Assembly: GCF_900176005.1 (NCBI RefSeq)
Contig: NZ_LT838272.1
Span: forward strand, 1,755,587-1,819,586
Reading direction: 5' to 3'
Length of the DNA: 64,000 bases
From: Thermanaeromonas toyohensis ToBE
GTDB lineage: Bacteria > Bacillota > DSM-521 > Neomoorellales > Neomoorellaceae
How positions within the stretch are numbered: the stretch's first letter is position 1; every line of letters begins with the position of its first letter. The notes under the pieces were generated by a model. That model had not been told where the DNA came from, ran no database searches, and saw nothing but the letters and a program-made list of their open reading frames with translations. This document shows positions 52,623 to 60,816 of the stretch, piece after piece. Made by a program: the position numbers and the translations under genes.

Positions 52623-55600
52623 ATGAAAAGATACTTAAGGCTTATATTAGTTACCCTTTTAACAATTGCCTTAGTATCATTCAATATAAATATTCCTTTA
52701 ACTGCTAAAAAAATTAAAAAGGTAGAAGCAGCCACTACTCAAGTTGCCTCTTATGATATTCGTCAAGCCTCAATAGAATATGGAAGTTTATACTCGGGAA
52801 GCCCCGAGGCGTTACATGATAATGATGGTGACTACTATGCGGTTTCTTCTACCACTACTTATCCTTACCGTGTGGCATGGTATACTAAAGTTTTGTGCCA
52901 TGTAAACAAAAGTGCCATTTCTCGGCTTACCCTTACGTTTGTTGCCAAATATTCTGCTCCCACTAATGATCAATGGATTGCCTTATGGAATTTTAATACA
53001 GGCAACTGGGAAGCTATAGACCAGTCAACTACCTCTACTTCTGATGTAACACGGGTATGGACTACCACAGATCCTGCAGCTTTGGGAAGGTTTATTTCGA
53101 ATGCGGGTGAAATTTGGGTACGAGTATATAATTCCAAGGACGACGGTACTTTTATCCGATATAGCGACTGGCTCAACATTACCATTGAATATAATCCCGA
53201 AGCTCAAAATGCACAGTATACTCCTACAGCGGTTACTGCTGAGTATGGCACCATTACTTCTGGCGATTATACTTCTTTAGCTGCTCAAGATGGGATTTAT
53301 CTTGAAATGGCTTCTACTTCTACCTCTCCTTATAAGGCCGCCTGGCAAGCTAGCGCTAGTATAGATGTAAATCGCAATTATGTATCTTGTTTAACAGTCA
53401 AATATGTAGGCCATCTTTCTACTACCAGCACCAATCGCTTGTATTTATCCTTATGGAATTTTGTTACTGGAAATTGGGAAGTGGTTCGGACTTTTTGGCC
53501 TTCTACTAGCGACACCACCCAGATTTGGTCTTCTATAGATGCAGACGAGATCCAGAAATATATAAGTTCTACGGGGGAGATTAAAGTACGTCTTTATAAT
53601 TCTTCATCATCTTCTTCCTTTAGCAGGTTCTCAGACTTTCTTAACATATATATAGAATATGGTTCTGTGGGAACATTTTGCTTTGCCCATTATACTGATG
53701 TACACCAAGAGGCTACTACTAATACAAGTTTGGGATATGTTATTGATGATTTAAACCTATATGTAAAGCCTGCCTTTGTTGTAAATACTGGAGATACTGC
53801 CAACCATAGCTACCTAGCTGAATTTGACTCCTATAACAACCAGATTTCTTCCCTTCAAATACCTCGCAAAGAAGCAGCCGGAAACCATGATGTCCGTTGG
53901 TATTGCCCTAATGGCAAGGCCGATTGGCGGCAAAAAATAGGCCAACCTTTATATCAATCCTTTGATTATGCTGGAGTGCACTTTGTTGTTTTGGATACAA
54001 GCGTTTTTATGGAAAATGATGGGGCTTTGGATCCTAAAGTATTGAACTGGCTAGAACAAGATCTCGCTAGTATTGCTGGAGATACGCCGGTGGTGTTATT
54101 TGGGCATCACCCTAATCATGACGTATCAGGACTTGTTAAACTAATCTCCTTGCTGCAAGGCAAAAATGTCAAATGCTTCCTAGGTGGGCATGACCATGTA
54201 TGGGAGATCCGGTATGAAAATGGGATACCGTGGATAGGGGTAGAGGATGTAAAATACAGCATTAAATATGCGGTAATACGGGTAACACCTACCCACATTA
54301 AGATTTATAAGCGGGATCCTCAAACGCATAGTGGTACTTTATGGCTTACCTTCCCTCTAAGGAAGCTTCCGAGGACTTCTCCAGTTGTGGAAGTGACAGG
54401 CGTTGATGCCAATACAGGGAAAGTTGAGGTTAAGGTTACTGTTAATACTCCAGTGTACCCAATAATTCAAGTAGAGGCGCGGGTAGATGGTTATGGTTCG
54501 TGGGTCTCTTTAACCAAGGATGCAACTGGGGCTTGGGTAGGTAGTATTGATGTATCTACTTATACACCTCCTGTTCCGCGGGGCAGACACTTTGTGGAAG
54601 CACGAGCAAGCGATGAATATAGCAATTATTGGTTTGGATATGCTACTTACCTTTGGAGTGATGGTAATATAGCTTCTTCTTGGAGTTTTACTACAGGGGG
54701 AGCTATTCAAGCGGCACCAGCAGTATATGGAGATAAGGTATATGTGGGCTCTGCCGATGGGAAATTATATGCTCTTAATGGGTTAGATGGGACACTCCTC
54801 TGGTCTTATGCTACAGGAGGAGAGATATGTTCTACCCCGGCCATTTATGTAGGGACTAGTGGAACCTCTATAATCTTCGGTTCCGCTGATAAGTATGTCT
54901 ATTCTTTAGACGCAGCAACTGGAGGGTTAAAATGGAGTTATCTAACAGGAGGGGCGGTACTTTCTTCACCCTTGTGTTATGGAACTTATGTGTACGTAGG
55001 TTCGGGTGATGGGAAGATATATTGCTTAAATGCTGAAACAGGAGGTCTAAAGTGGGCTTATCAGACAGGTGGCCTTATGCGGCAACGGCCCTGGATAGAA
55101 AATGGTATCCTATATGCAATAGTTCGGGACAATGATATGTGGTACGCCCTAGATGCTTCTACGGGGGCCCTTGTATGGAAGACCAGTGCCAATGCTGATA
55201 CTTACATGCCTGTTTGTGATAATGCTCCTGTGGTGGCAGCAGGTAAAGTATGGGTAGTAAAACCGGATTACACTTTTAGCGCTTTAGATGCAAATAGCGG
55301 CCAGATCGTCTGGACAGAAAATACGCCTGATGAATTTTCTAACCGTGGACCAGCAACTGATGGCCAGCGAGTATTTATAAATGCTCGTTCAGATACCGTG
55401 TATTGCTTTGATGGCCAGTCAGGTAATGTAATATGGACACGCGCTTTAGCTTCTAGCACAGAAGATGTACAACAGAAACAAATTAATTCAGCCTTGGTAT
55501 ATCAAAATGGCCGTCTTTACCGGATAGCTGAGCGCGGCCGGCTTACAGTGATAGATAGTGTTACAGGAGAAGTGAAATTTATCTATGATTTAGCTGATTT

Positions 55601-55706
55601 GCCCGAAAGAAACTTCTGGTCTACTCCAGCTGTAGATAGTAAGGGCTTTTACGTTGGGGGGTTAGACGGTAAAGTATATGGAATTAGATGGGCTGTGGCC
55701 CCATAA
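52623..55706 (+). CDS. Exported metallophosphoesterase with tandem beta domains and PQQ-like propeller
   Basis: This is a 1027-residue protein with a signal peptide (cleavage near VEAA, residue 37). Two similar domains of about 145 residues (46-190 and 204-346) both end in RxSDxLNIxIEY. A calcineurin-like phosphoesterase (352-560) has the full metal motif set: Asp359/His361, Gly-Asp 390-391, GNHD 420-423, GHH 494-496 and GGHDH 521-525. An Ig-like region (585-675) and a beta-propeller of PQQ-type repeats (686-1022, for example VYVGSADGKLYALNG) follow. No anchor motif is visible. The substrate is unknown; an extracellular phosphate or phosphodiester on a glycan or nucleotide is possible. Confidence 0.82.
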   Translation: MKRYLRLILVTLLTIALVSFNINIPLTAKKIKKVEAATTQVASYDIRQASIEYGSLYSGSPEALHDNDGDYYAVSSTTTYPYRVAWYTKVLCHVNKSAISRLTLTFVAKYSAPTNDQWIALWNFNTGNWEAIDQSTTSTSDVTRVWTTTDPAALGRFISNAGEIWVRVYNSKDDGTFIRYSDWLNITIEYNPEAQNAQYTPTAVTAEYGTITSGDYTSLAAQDGIYLEMASTSTSPYKAAWQASASIDVNRNYVSCLTVKYVGHLSTTSTNRLYLSLWNFVTGNWEVVRTFWPSTSDTTQIWSSIDADEIQKYISSTGEIKVRLYNSSSSSSFSRFSDFLNIYIEYGSVGTFCFAHYTDVHQEATTNTSLGYVIDDLNLYVKPAFVVNTGDTANHSYLAEFDSYNNQISSLQIPRKEAAGNHDVRWYCPNGKADWRQKIGQPLYQSFDYAGVHFVVLDTSVFMENDGALDPKVLNWLEQDLASIAGDTPVVLFGHHPNHDVSGLVKLISLLQGKNVKCFLGGHDHVWEIRYENGIPWIGVEDVKYSIKYAVIRVTPTHIKIYKRDPQTHSGTLWLTFPLRKLPRTSPVVEVTGVDANTGKVEVKVTVNTPVYPIIQVEARVDGYGSWVSLTKDATGAWVGSIDVSTYTPPVPRGRHFVEARASDEYSNYWFGYATYLWSDGNIASSWSFTTGGAIQAAPAVYGDKVYVGSADGKLYALNGLDGTLLWSYATGGEICSTPAIYVGTSGTSIIFGSADKYVYSLDAATGGLKWSYLTGGAVLSSPLCYGTYVYVGSGDGKIYCLNAETGGLKWAYQTGGLMRQRPWIENGILYAIVRDNDMWYALDASTGALVWKTSANADTYMPVCDNAPVVAAGKVWVVKPDYTFSALDANSGQIVWTENTPDEFSNRGPATDGQRVFINARSDTVYCFDGQSGNVIWTRALASSTEDVQQKQINSALVYQNGRLYRIAERGRLTVIDSVTGEVKFIYDLADLPERNFWSTPAVDSKGFYVGGLDGKVYGIRWAVAP

Positions 55707-55853
55707 GGTAGGGATACTTCCACAAGCGGGAATGCTGGTTTCAGTTGTCAGAGACCTAAGGAAGGGTGGGAGGAAATCGAAGTTTGCGTGGATTATAGTT
55801 TAAAAGTAGCAGTCTAGATCTGAAAAATTATTTAGGGTGGAGGCGCTAGGAGG

Positions 55854-56756
55854 TTGAAAAAAGAGTTATTCCTGCGATTAATTGGCCGTCATGAGGAAAA
55901 ACTAGCCGGTATAAGCTTAGTCTTACCTAATTTAATGGGCTTTGGGGTATTCGTTTTCTTCGCTTGCGGGATGTCGTTATGGCTTTCGTTTCATGATTGG
56001 GATATGTTAACTCCTGCTAGGTTTGTGGGATTTAAGAATTACATTGCTATTATCGAAGGCGATCCTCATTTTCGTAAGGTTCTATACAATACTTTATATA
56101 TTGCTTTAATCTATATCCCCTTTACATTAATAACTTCTCTTATATTGGCAGTATTCCTTAATCAAAAACTTAGGTGGATAGCAATTTTTAGGGCCGCGTA
56201 TTATATGCCTGCAGTTACGGCTACTGTAGCTATCAGCGTAGTTTGGATGTTTCTATTTAACCCCGAGTATGGGCCTATAAATTTGGTGTTGGGCAGTTTA
56301 GGGTTACCTAAACCAGGTTGGCTTTTCAGTGTGGAGTGGGCTAAACCCGCAGTGGCTATAGTACGCACATGGCAAAGCGCAGGCTATTATATGTTAATGT
56401 TCCTGGCTGGATTACAAGCCATCCCTCATGAACTATATGAGGCAGCCTCTATCGACGGGGCTTCAGGATGGGTAAAATTCTGGCGTATAACACTTCCTAT
56501 GCTTTCACCCACTACATTTTTGGTATTAGTCCTGTTGGTAATAGATGGCTTAAACGTATTTGAGGCTGTGTACGTGATGACTCGAGGAGGGCCAGCGGGA
56601 AGCACAGAGACATGGCTTTATTACATCTATAGTAAAGCTTTTGAGGGATTTAAGATGGGTTATGCAACTGCTTTAGCTTGGCTTCTTTTTGTTGCCCTAT
56701 TCCTTCTAACCATTTTCCAGTTCTGGCTACAACGAAAGTGGGTGTATCATGAATGA
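55854..56756 (+). CDS. CUT1 sugar ABC transporter permease (MalF type)
   Basis: This is a 300-residue permease with six hydrophobic segments and the EAA loop YEAASIDGASGWVKFWRITLP. The TTG start directly follows AGGAGG, with a second GGTGGAGG at a more usual distance. It overlaps the next permease by 4 bases (ATGA). The 147 bases before it show no gene and no clear terminator. Confidence 0.92.
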   Translation: MKKELFLRLIGRHEEKLAGISLVLPNLMGFGVFVFFACGMSLWLSFHDWDMLTPARFVGFKNYIAIIEGDPHFRKVLYNTLYIALIYIPFTLITSLILAVFLNQKLRWIAIFRAAYYMPAVTATVAISVVWMFLFNPEYGPINLVLGSLGLPKPGWLFSVEWAKPAVAIVRTWQSAGYYMLMFLAGLQAIPHELYEAASIDGASGWVKFWRITLPMLSPTTFLVLVLLVIDGLNVFEAVYVMTRGGPAGSTETWLYYIYSKAFEGFKMGYATALAWLLFVALFLLTIFQFWLQRKWVYHE

Positions 56757-57613
56757 TAGCCATAAATCGGCCTTATCAAGTAGGCGAACGTTTCTGGCGG
56801 ATTTTGACCTATATTCTTCTTGTTATTGGGGCCTTAACTACAGTAGCTCCCTTTATTTGGTCTGTCTTAGCTTCTTTTAAAACACGGGCCCAATTTGTGG
56901 CCTGGCCTCCAGTTTGGATACCGTGGCCTCCTCACTATGAGAACTATATAAAAGTATGTACCTATTTGCCTTTTGGTCGTTTTATGCTAAACTCCCTCTT
57001 TCTTTCTATTACGGTACCGACATTACAGCTAGCCTTTGCTGCACCAGCTGCTTATGCTTTTGCGCGTTTGCGGTTTCCCGGGCGAGATCTTCTATTCCTA
57101 GCTTTTTTAGGAACCATGATGATACCTGGGCATGTAACGTTAATTCCCAATTTTATCTTAGTAAAATACTTAGGATGGTTAGATACCTGGTGGGCGCTTA
57201 TAATTCCGCCCATATTTACCGGGACCAATGTATTTGGTTTGTTTCTTCTAAGACAGTATTTCCTCACTATTCCTAGAGAGCTAGAAGAAAGTGCTAGGAT
57301 TGATGGGTGCAGCTGGTTTCAAACATTCTTGCGGGTAATATTGCCCAATGCTAAGCCCGCTATAGCTACCTTCTTTATCATTGCCTTTAAAAATGAATGG
57401 AATAGCTTTATTTGGCCGTTGATCGTTATGAATTCCTATGAAAAAATGCCTATCCAGGTTGGCCTGGCGTATCTAGCTAGTAAAGACCTAATAGAGTGGG
57501 AGGTGGTGTTAGCGGGCGCAACTTTGGCTTTGATCCCTATCATTATAGTATTTATGTTTGCCCAGCGCTACTTCATAGAGAGTATGGCCCGCGCTGGGTT
57601 AGGAGGGAGGTGA
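56753..57613 (+). CDS. CUT1 sugar ABC transporter permease (MalG type)
   Basis: This is a 286-residue permease with six transmembrane segments, the EAA loop EESARIDGCSWFQTFLRVILP and the C-terminus FAQRYFIESMARAGLGG. It is translationally coupled to the preceding permease. The binding protein of this importer is encoded next. No ATPase gene is found in this cluster. Confidence 0.93.
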   Translation: MIAINRPYQVGERFWRILTYILLVIGALTTVAPFIWSVLASFKTRAQFVAWPPVWIPWPPHYENYIKVCTYLPFGRFMLNSLFLSITVPTLQLAFAAPAAYAFARLRFPGRDLLFLAFLGTMMIPGHVTLIPNFILVKYLGWLDTWWALIIPPIFTGTNVFGLFLLRQYFLTIPRELEESARIDGCSWFQTFLRVILPNAKPAIATFFIIAFKNEWNSFIWPLIVMNSYEKMPIQVGLAYLASKDLIEWEVVLAGATLALIPIIIVFMFAQRYFIESMARAGLGGR

Positions 57614-57692
57614 AGGAGGTCAGACTTGGACGAAAAGCAAATTATAAAAGCCTACAAGAGACGATAGAAAAGAAAGGAGGAACTGATTTAAG

Positions 57693-58985
57693 ATGAAAAC
57701 TTCCAAAAAGCAAATAGGGATCCTTAGTATATTAGTTTGTATTTTGCTTGTAACAGTAAGCTTTGCAGGGTGCGCTAAAAAGGCATATCCTCAAGGTCAA
57801 GCGCCTACAAAAACGGGAGAAAAAGTAAAACTAGATGTGGTTTCCTGGTGGGATATCAATAAAGAGAAGCCCCTCCAAGAAATCAAGGAAGCTTTTGAGA
57901 AGGCTCATCCTAATATTGAATTGAATTTTATCCAGGTTCCTTCCAAAGGCTACTATGATAAACTGCTTACCATGATCGCGGGTGGACAGCCTCCTGATAT
58001 AGCTATGCTAGCTATGGACCAATATCCGGCTTATGTAGAAAAGGGAGCTCTTACTTGCTTAGATAGATGGATCACGGATGACTATAAAAAGGATTTGTGG
58101 CCTGTAGCTCTGAAGATCCTAACTTATAAAGGAAGCATCTATGGCGTGCCACGCGATCTTACTTGCAATGTTATGTATTACAACAAGAAGTTATTTGACG
58201 AAGCGAAGGTACCTTATCCCAAAGAAGGTTGGACTTGGAATGACTTCTTAGATATATGTCAGAAGCTTACTAAGCGCGATGGTTCTGGAAAAGTTATACA
58301 ATGGGGATATCATTATGCAGGTTATCCCGATGCTTACTATGATTGGCTATTGCAGAACAATGGCGGTTTTGTCTCGGAAGATGGTAAGAGGTGTATATTA
58401 ACCAACCCTGAGAGCATAGAAGCCCTCCAATTCTTAGTAGATCTGAGGTATAAGTATAAAGTAGCTCCTACACCTGAAGAAGCCAAACAGTTTGGCGAAT
58501 CCTCTATTGCTCCTTTTGAGAGCGGAAAGGTGGCTATGTTTACTGGTGGTGCTTCACGGATGTTCAGTCTTACTAAAGCAGGTCTAGATTATGATGTAGC
58601 ACCTTTACCTAAGGGTAAGCGCCAGGCTACACGGGTATTTGCCATTCTTTGGGTAATGCCTAAAGGATGCAAACATCCGGAGGAAGCCTGGAAAGTTCTC
58701 TCCTTCCTTGGTGGTAAAGAAGGCCAACAGCTCGTAGTGAATACTGGTATGGGTAATAGTGCCCTTAAGTCAACTGACAATTCCAAGTTCCTAACACCGC
58801 CTCCGGCTAATAAGAAAGTGTTTATTGATAGCTTTAACTATGGTGAACCTTTCCCCATGGTTAAGAACCGCGAAGTGTGGAAGGAAATAGAACAAGGTTT
58901 AGACCTTATGTGGTTAGGGAAGCAGCCGGTTAAAGAAGCTGCAGAGGCCGTAGCTAAGAAAGTAGATATGTTGCTTAAAGAATAG
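57693..58985 (+). CDS. Extracellular sugar-binding lipoprotein (CUT1)
   Basis: This 430-residue binding protein has a lipoprotein signal peptide (Cys in VSFAGCAKKA near residue 27). VKLDVVSWWDINKEKPLQ is the first strand, and MIAGGQPPDIAMLAMDQ and VMYYNKKLFDEAKVPYPKEG are typical of CUT1 proteins. The gene order permease-permease-binding protein is the reverse of the other two importers in the window. GAAAGGAGG precedes the ATG. A strong hairpin follows the gene. Confidence 0.92.
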   Translation: MKTSKKQIGILSILVCILLVTVSFAGCAKKAYPQGQAPTKTGEKVKLDVVSWWDINKEKPLQEIKEAFEKAHPNIELNFIQVPSKGYYDKLLTMIAGGQPPDIAMLAMDQYPAYVEKGALTCLDRWITDDYKKDLWPVALKILTYKGSIYGVPRDLTCNVMYYNKKLFDEAKVPYPKEGWTWNDFLDICQKLTKRDGSGKVIQWGYHYAGYPDAYYDWLLQNNGGFVSEDGKRCILTNPESIEALQFLVDLRYKYKVAPTPEEAKQFGESSIAPFESGKVAMFTGGASRMFSLTKAGLDYDVAPLPKGKRQATRVFAILWVMPKGCKHPEEAWKVLSFLGGKEGQQLVVNTGMGNSALKSTDNSKFLTPPPANKKVFIDSFNYGEPFPMVKNREVWKEIEQGLDLMWLGKQPVKEAAEAVAKKVDMLLKE

Positions 58986-59008
58986 GGTATAAAAAGTTAA
59001 AAACTTTA

Positions 59009-59050
59009 GCACCTGCGGCAGGAGAAAAGATTAACGCCTGCCGCAGGTGC
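59009..59050 (+). other. Perfect 14-bp hairpin after the binding-protein gene
   Basis: GCACCTGCGGCAGG (59009-59022) and CCTGCCGCAGGTGC (59037-59050) form a perfect stem around a 14-base A-rich loop. No T-tract follows, so it is more likely an mRNA-stabilising or partial-termination element than a full terminator. Confidence 0.65.
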
Positions 59051-59074
59051 TGATTAAAGAGGTGAATATAAGTT

Positions 59075-60043
59075 TTGGAGCTATTCTTAGGAATAGAAGG
59101 GGGCGGGACTAATACCAGGGCAGTTTTAGCCCAGGCTGATGGCCAAATATTGGGTGTTGGATGGGGAGGGCCTTCCAATGCTTTGTTTGTTGGACGTGAA
59201 GCTGCCAGTAAAGCTATAAAGCAAGCTATAAGCCAGGCTTTGGCGCAAAAGAGGGAAAGGTTAAAGTGTAAAGTTATAGCTGCTTGTATACCAGGAGTGA
59301 ATAAAGAATTGCTCCAGCTAACCCTTAAACCGTTAATGGAATGGGAGCATCTTATTTTGTGCAGCGATACACTTTCGGCTTTACAAGCAGGGTTGGGCCC
59401 TGAAGGGGTAGGAGTTGTAGTTTCCAGCGGCACAGGTTCTTTTGCGATTGCCCGCAACAAGAAAGGCGATATAGCTGTTGTGGGAGGATGGGGTCCCCTG
59501 TTGGGGGATGAGGGAAGTGGTTATTATATAGGCTTGCTAGGGCTCAAGGCCATAATTCATGCTGCTGATGGAATAGGACCGCCCACCTGTTTAACTAGAG
59601 CAATCATTGAAAGGCTGGGATTAACTAACCCTTTGGAGCTAAGGCGGGTGGCCTATAGCGGTGTTTTAGATAGAAAGAGTATTGCGGAGTTATCCCAAGT
59701 AGTCATGGTTATGGCTAAAGAAGGGGATAAAGCGGCTTTATCTATTATAAAGAAGGCGGCATGGTGGTTGGTGGTCATGGCTCGAGCTGTGGTTAGGAAA
59801 GCTGGGCTAGAAAATGAGATACCTGTGGTATTCGTGGGAGGAGTGGCAAGGGAAAGGGTGATAGTCGAGATATTTAAGCGTTATTTAGATAAGCTTTTAC
59901 CCGGAGCAGTCTATACTCCACCCCTTTTTCCTATTGAATTGGGTTCTCTTTTGTTGGCTTATAAAGAAGGGGGTATTTCGTTAAAGGAGTCAACCTTACA
60001 CCAGGTTAAAACAACTTATAGTAGCATATTAAAAAGCATTTAG
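59075..60043 (+). CDS. BadF/BadG-family sugar kinase (N-acetylglucosamine kinase-like)
   Basis: This is a 322-residue kinase of the ASKHA fold. The ATP-binding start LGIEGGGTNTRAVL is followed by the second phosphate motif VVSSGTGSFAIARN and GGWGPLLGDEGSGYYIG, characteristic of GlcNAc-kinase-like BadF proteins. It should phosphorylate the sugar, often an amino sugar, brought in by the preceding importer. TTG start with AGAGGTG 10 bases upstream. A SIS-domain protein encoded next may act on its product. Confidence 0.88.
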   Translation: MELFLGIEGGGTNTRAVLAQADGQILGVGWGGPSNALFVGREAASKAIKQAISQALAQKRERLKCKVIAACIPGVNKELLQLTLKPLMEWEHLILCSDTLSALQAGLGPEGVGVVVSSGTGSFAIARNKKGDIAVVGGWGPLLGDEGSGYYIGLLGLKAIIHAADGIGPPTCLTRAIIERLGLTNPLELRRVAYSGVLDRKSIAELSQVVMVMAKEGDKAALSIIKKAAWWLVVMARAVVRKAGLENEIPVVFVGGVARERVIVEIFKRYLDKLLPGAVYTPPLFPIELGSLLLAYKEGGISLKESTLHQVKTTYSSILKSI

Positions 60044-60054
60044 AGGTGAATTCT

Positions 60055-60795
60055 GTGCTCGCCCAGCAATATTATCACCAGATGCGCAAGGTGCTAGAAA
60101 GAATCGAACAGACCCAAGGAGAAGCTTTAGAAAAAGCGGCAGAGTTAATAGTTGAATCTTTGGCTCAAGGCGGCACCTGGCATTTAATGGATACAGGGCA
60201 CATGCTTAATCATGAAATGATAGGCAGGGCAGGGGGAATGATGGCTATTACTCCCCTCCAGGTAATGGTAGAAGTGTATAACCCGGTCCGCCCTAGCCGG
60301 GTTGGGGAGAAGAAAAGCGTCTACCTAGATAGAATAGAGGGGCTAGGAGAATTCGTAATAGCTAAATCAGGGATGCTCCCGGGAGATGTTCTTGTCATAG
60401 GTTCGGTATCCGGGTATAATATGCTTCCCGTAGAAGTAGCGATACAGGCCAAATCTCAAGGGATTAAGGTCATTGCCCTTACTTCTGTAGCCTACTCCAG
60501 CACCCTTCAAAGCCGACACCCTTCTGGCCTTAGGCTTTACGAGGTAGCAGATGTAGTGTTGGACCATGGGGCGCCCCCAGGAGATGCTTTAGTAGAAGTA
60601 GCGGGCTTACCAGTTAAGATTTGCCCTGCTTCAGGTATAGCAGCAGCTTATTTGATGTGGGCCTTGCAGGCAGAAGTAATAGAGAAGATGTTAAAACGCG
60701 GGCTGGTCCCCCAGGTATATATGAGCAATCATTTGCCAGGGGCAGATGAATTTAACCGTAGAGCAAAAAAAGAGTTCGCCGAGAAAGGGTACTAA
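60055..60795 (+). CDS. SIS-domain phosphosugar-binding protein
   Basis: This protein of about 246 residues has one SIS (sugar isomerase) domain. The stretch WHLMDTGHMLNHEMIGRAGG is followed by VLVIGSVSGYNMLPVEVAI and VIALTSVAYSSTLQ, a layout known from the uncharacterised YfhH/UPF0309-type group. SIS domains isomerise or bind phosphosugars, and the neighbour is an amino-sugar-type kinase. GTG 60055 is preferred, because AGAGGTG sits 6 bases upstream and includes the alternative GTG at 60046. Confidence 0.85.
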   Translation: MLAQQYYHQMRKVLERIEQTQGEALEKAAELIVESLAQGGTWHLMDTGHMLNHEMIGRAGGMMAITPLQVMVEVYNPVRPSRVGEKKSVYLDRIEGLGEFVIAKSGMLPGDVLVIGSVSGYNMLPVEVAIQAKSQGIKVIALTSVAYSSTLQSRHPSGLRLYEVADVVLDHGAPPGDALVEVAGLPVKICPASGIAAAYLMWALQAEVIEKMLKRGLVPQVYMSNHLPGADEFNRRAKKEFAEKGY

Positions 60796-60816
60796 TTTTA
60801 TGGAGGTAGCAAGAAT

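Noticed and set aside
55707-55853. Regulatory element or small gene before the third importer
   Set aside because: I see no start with a ribosome site, no convincing hairpin and no promoter with good spacing in these 147 bases.
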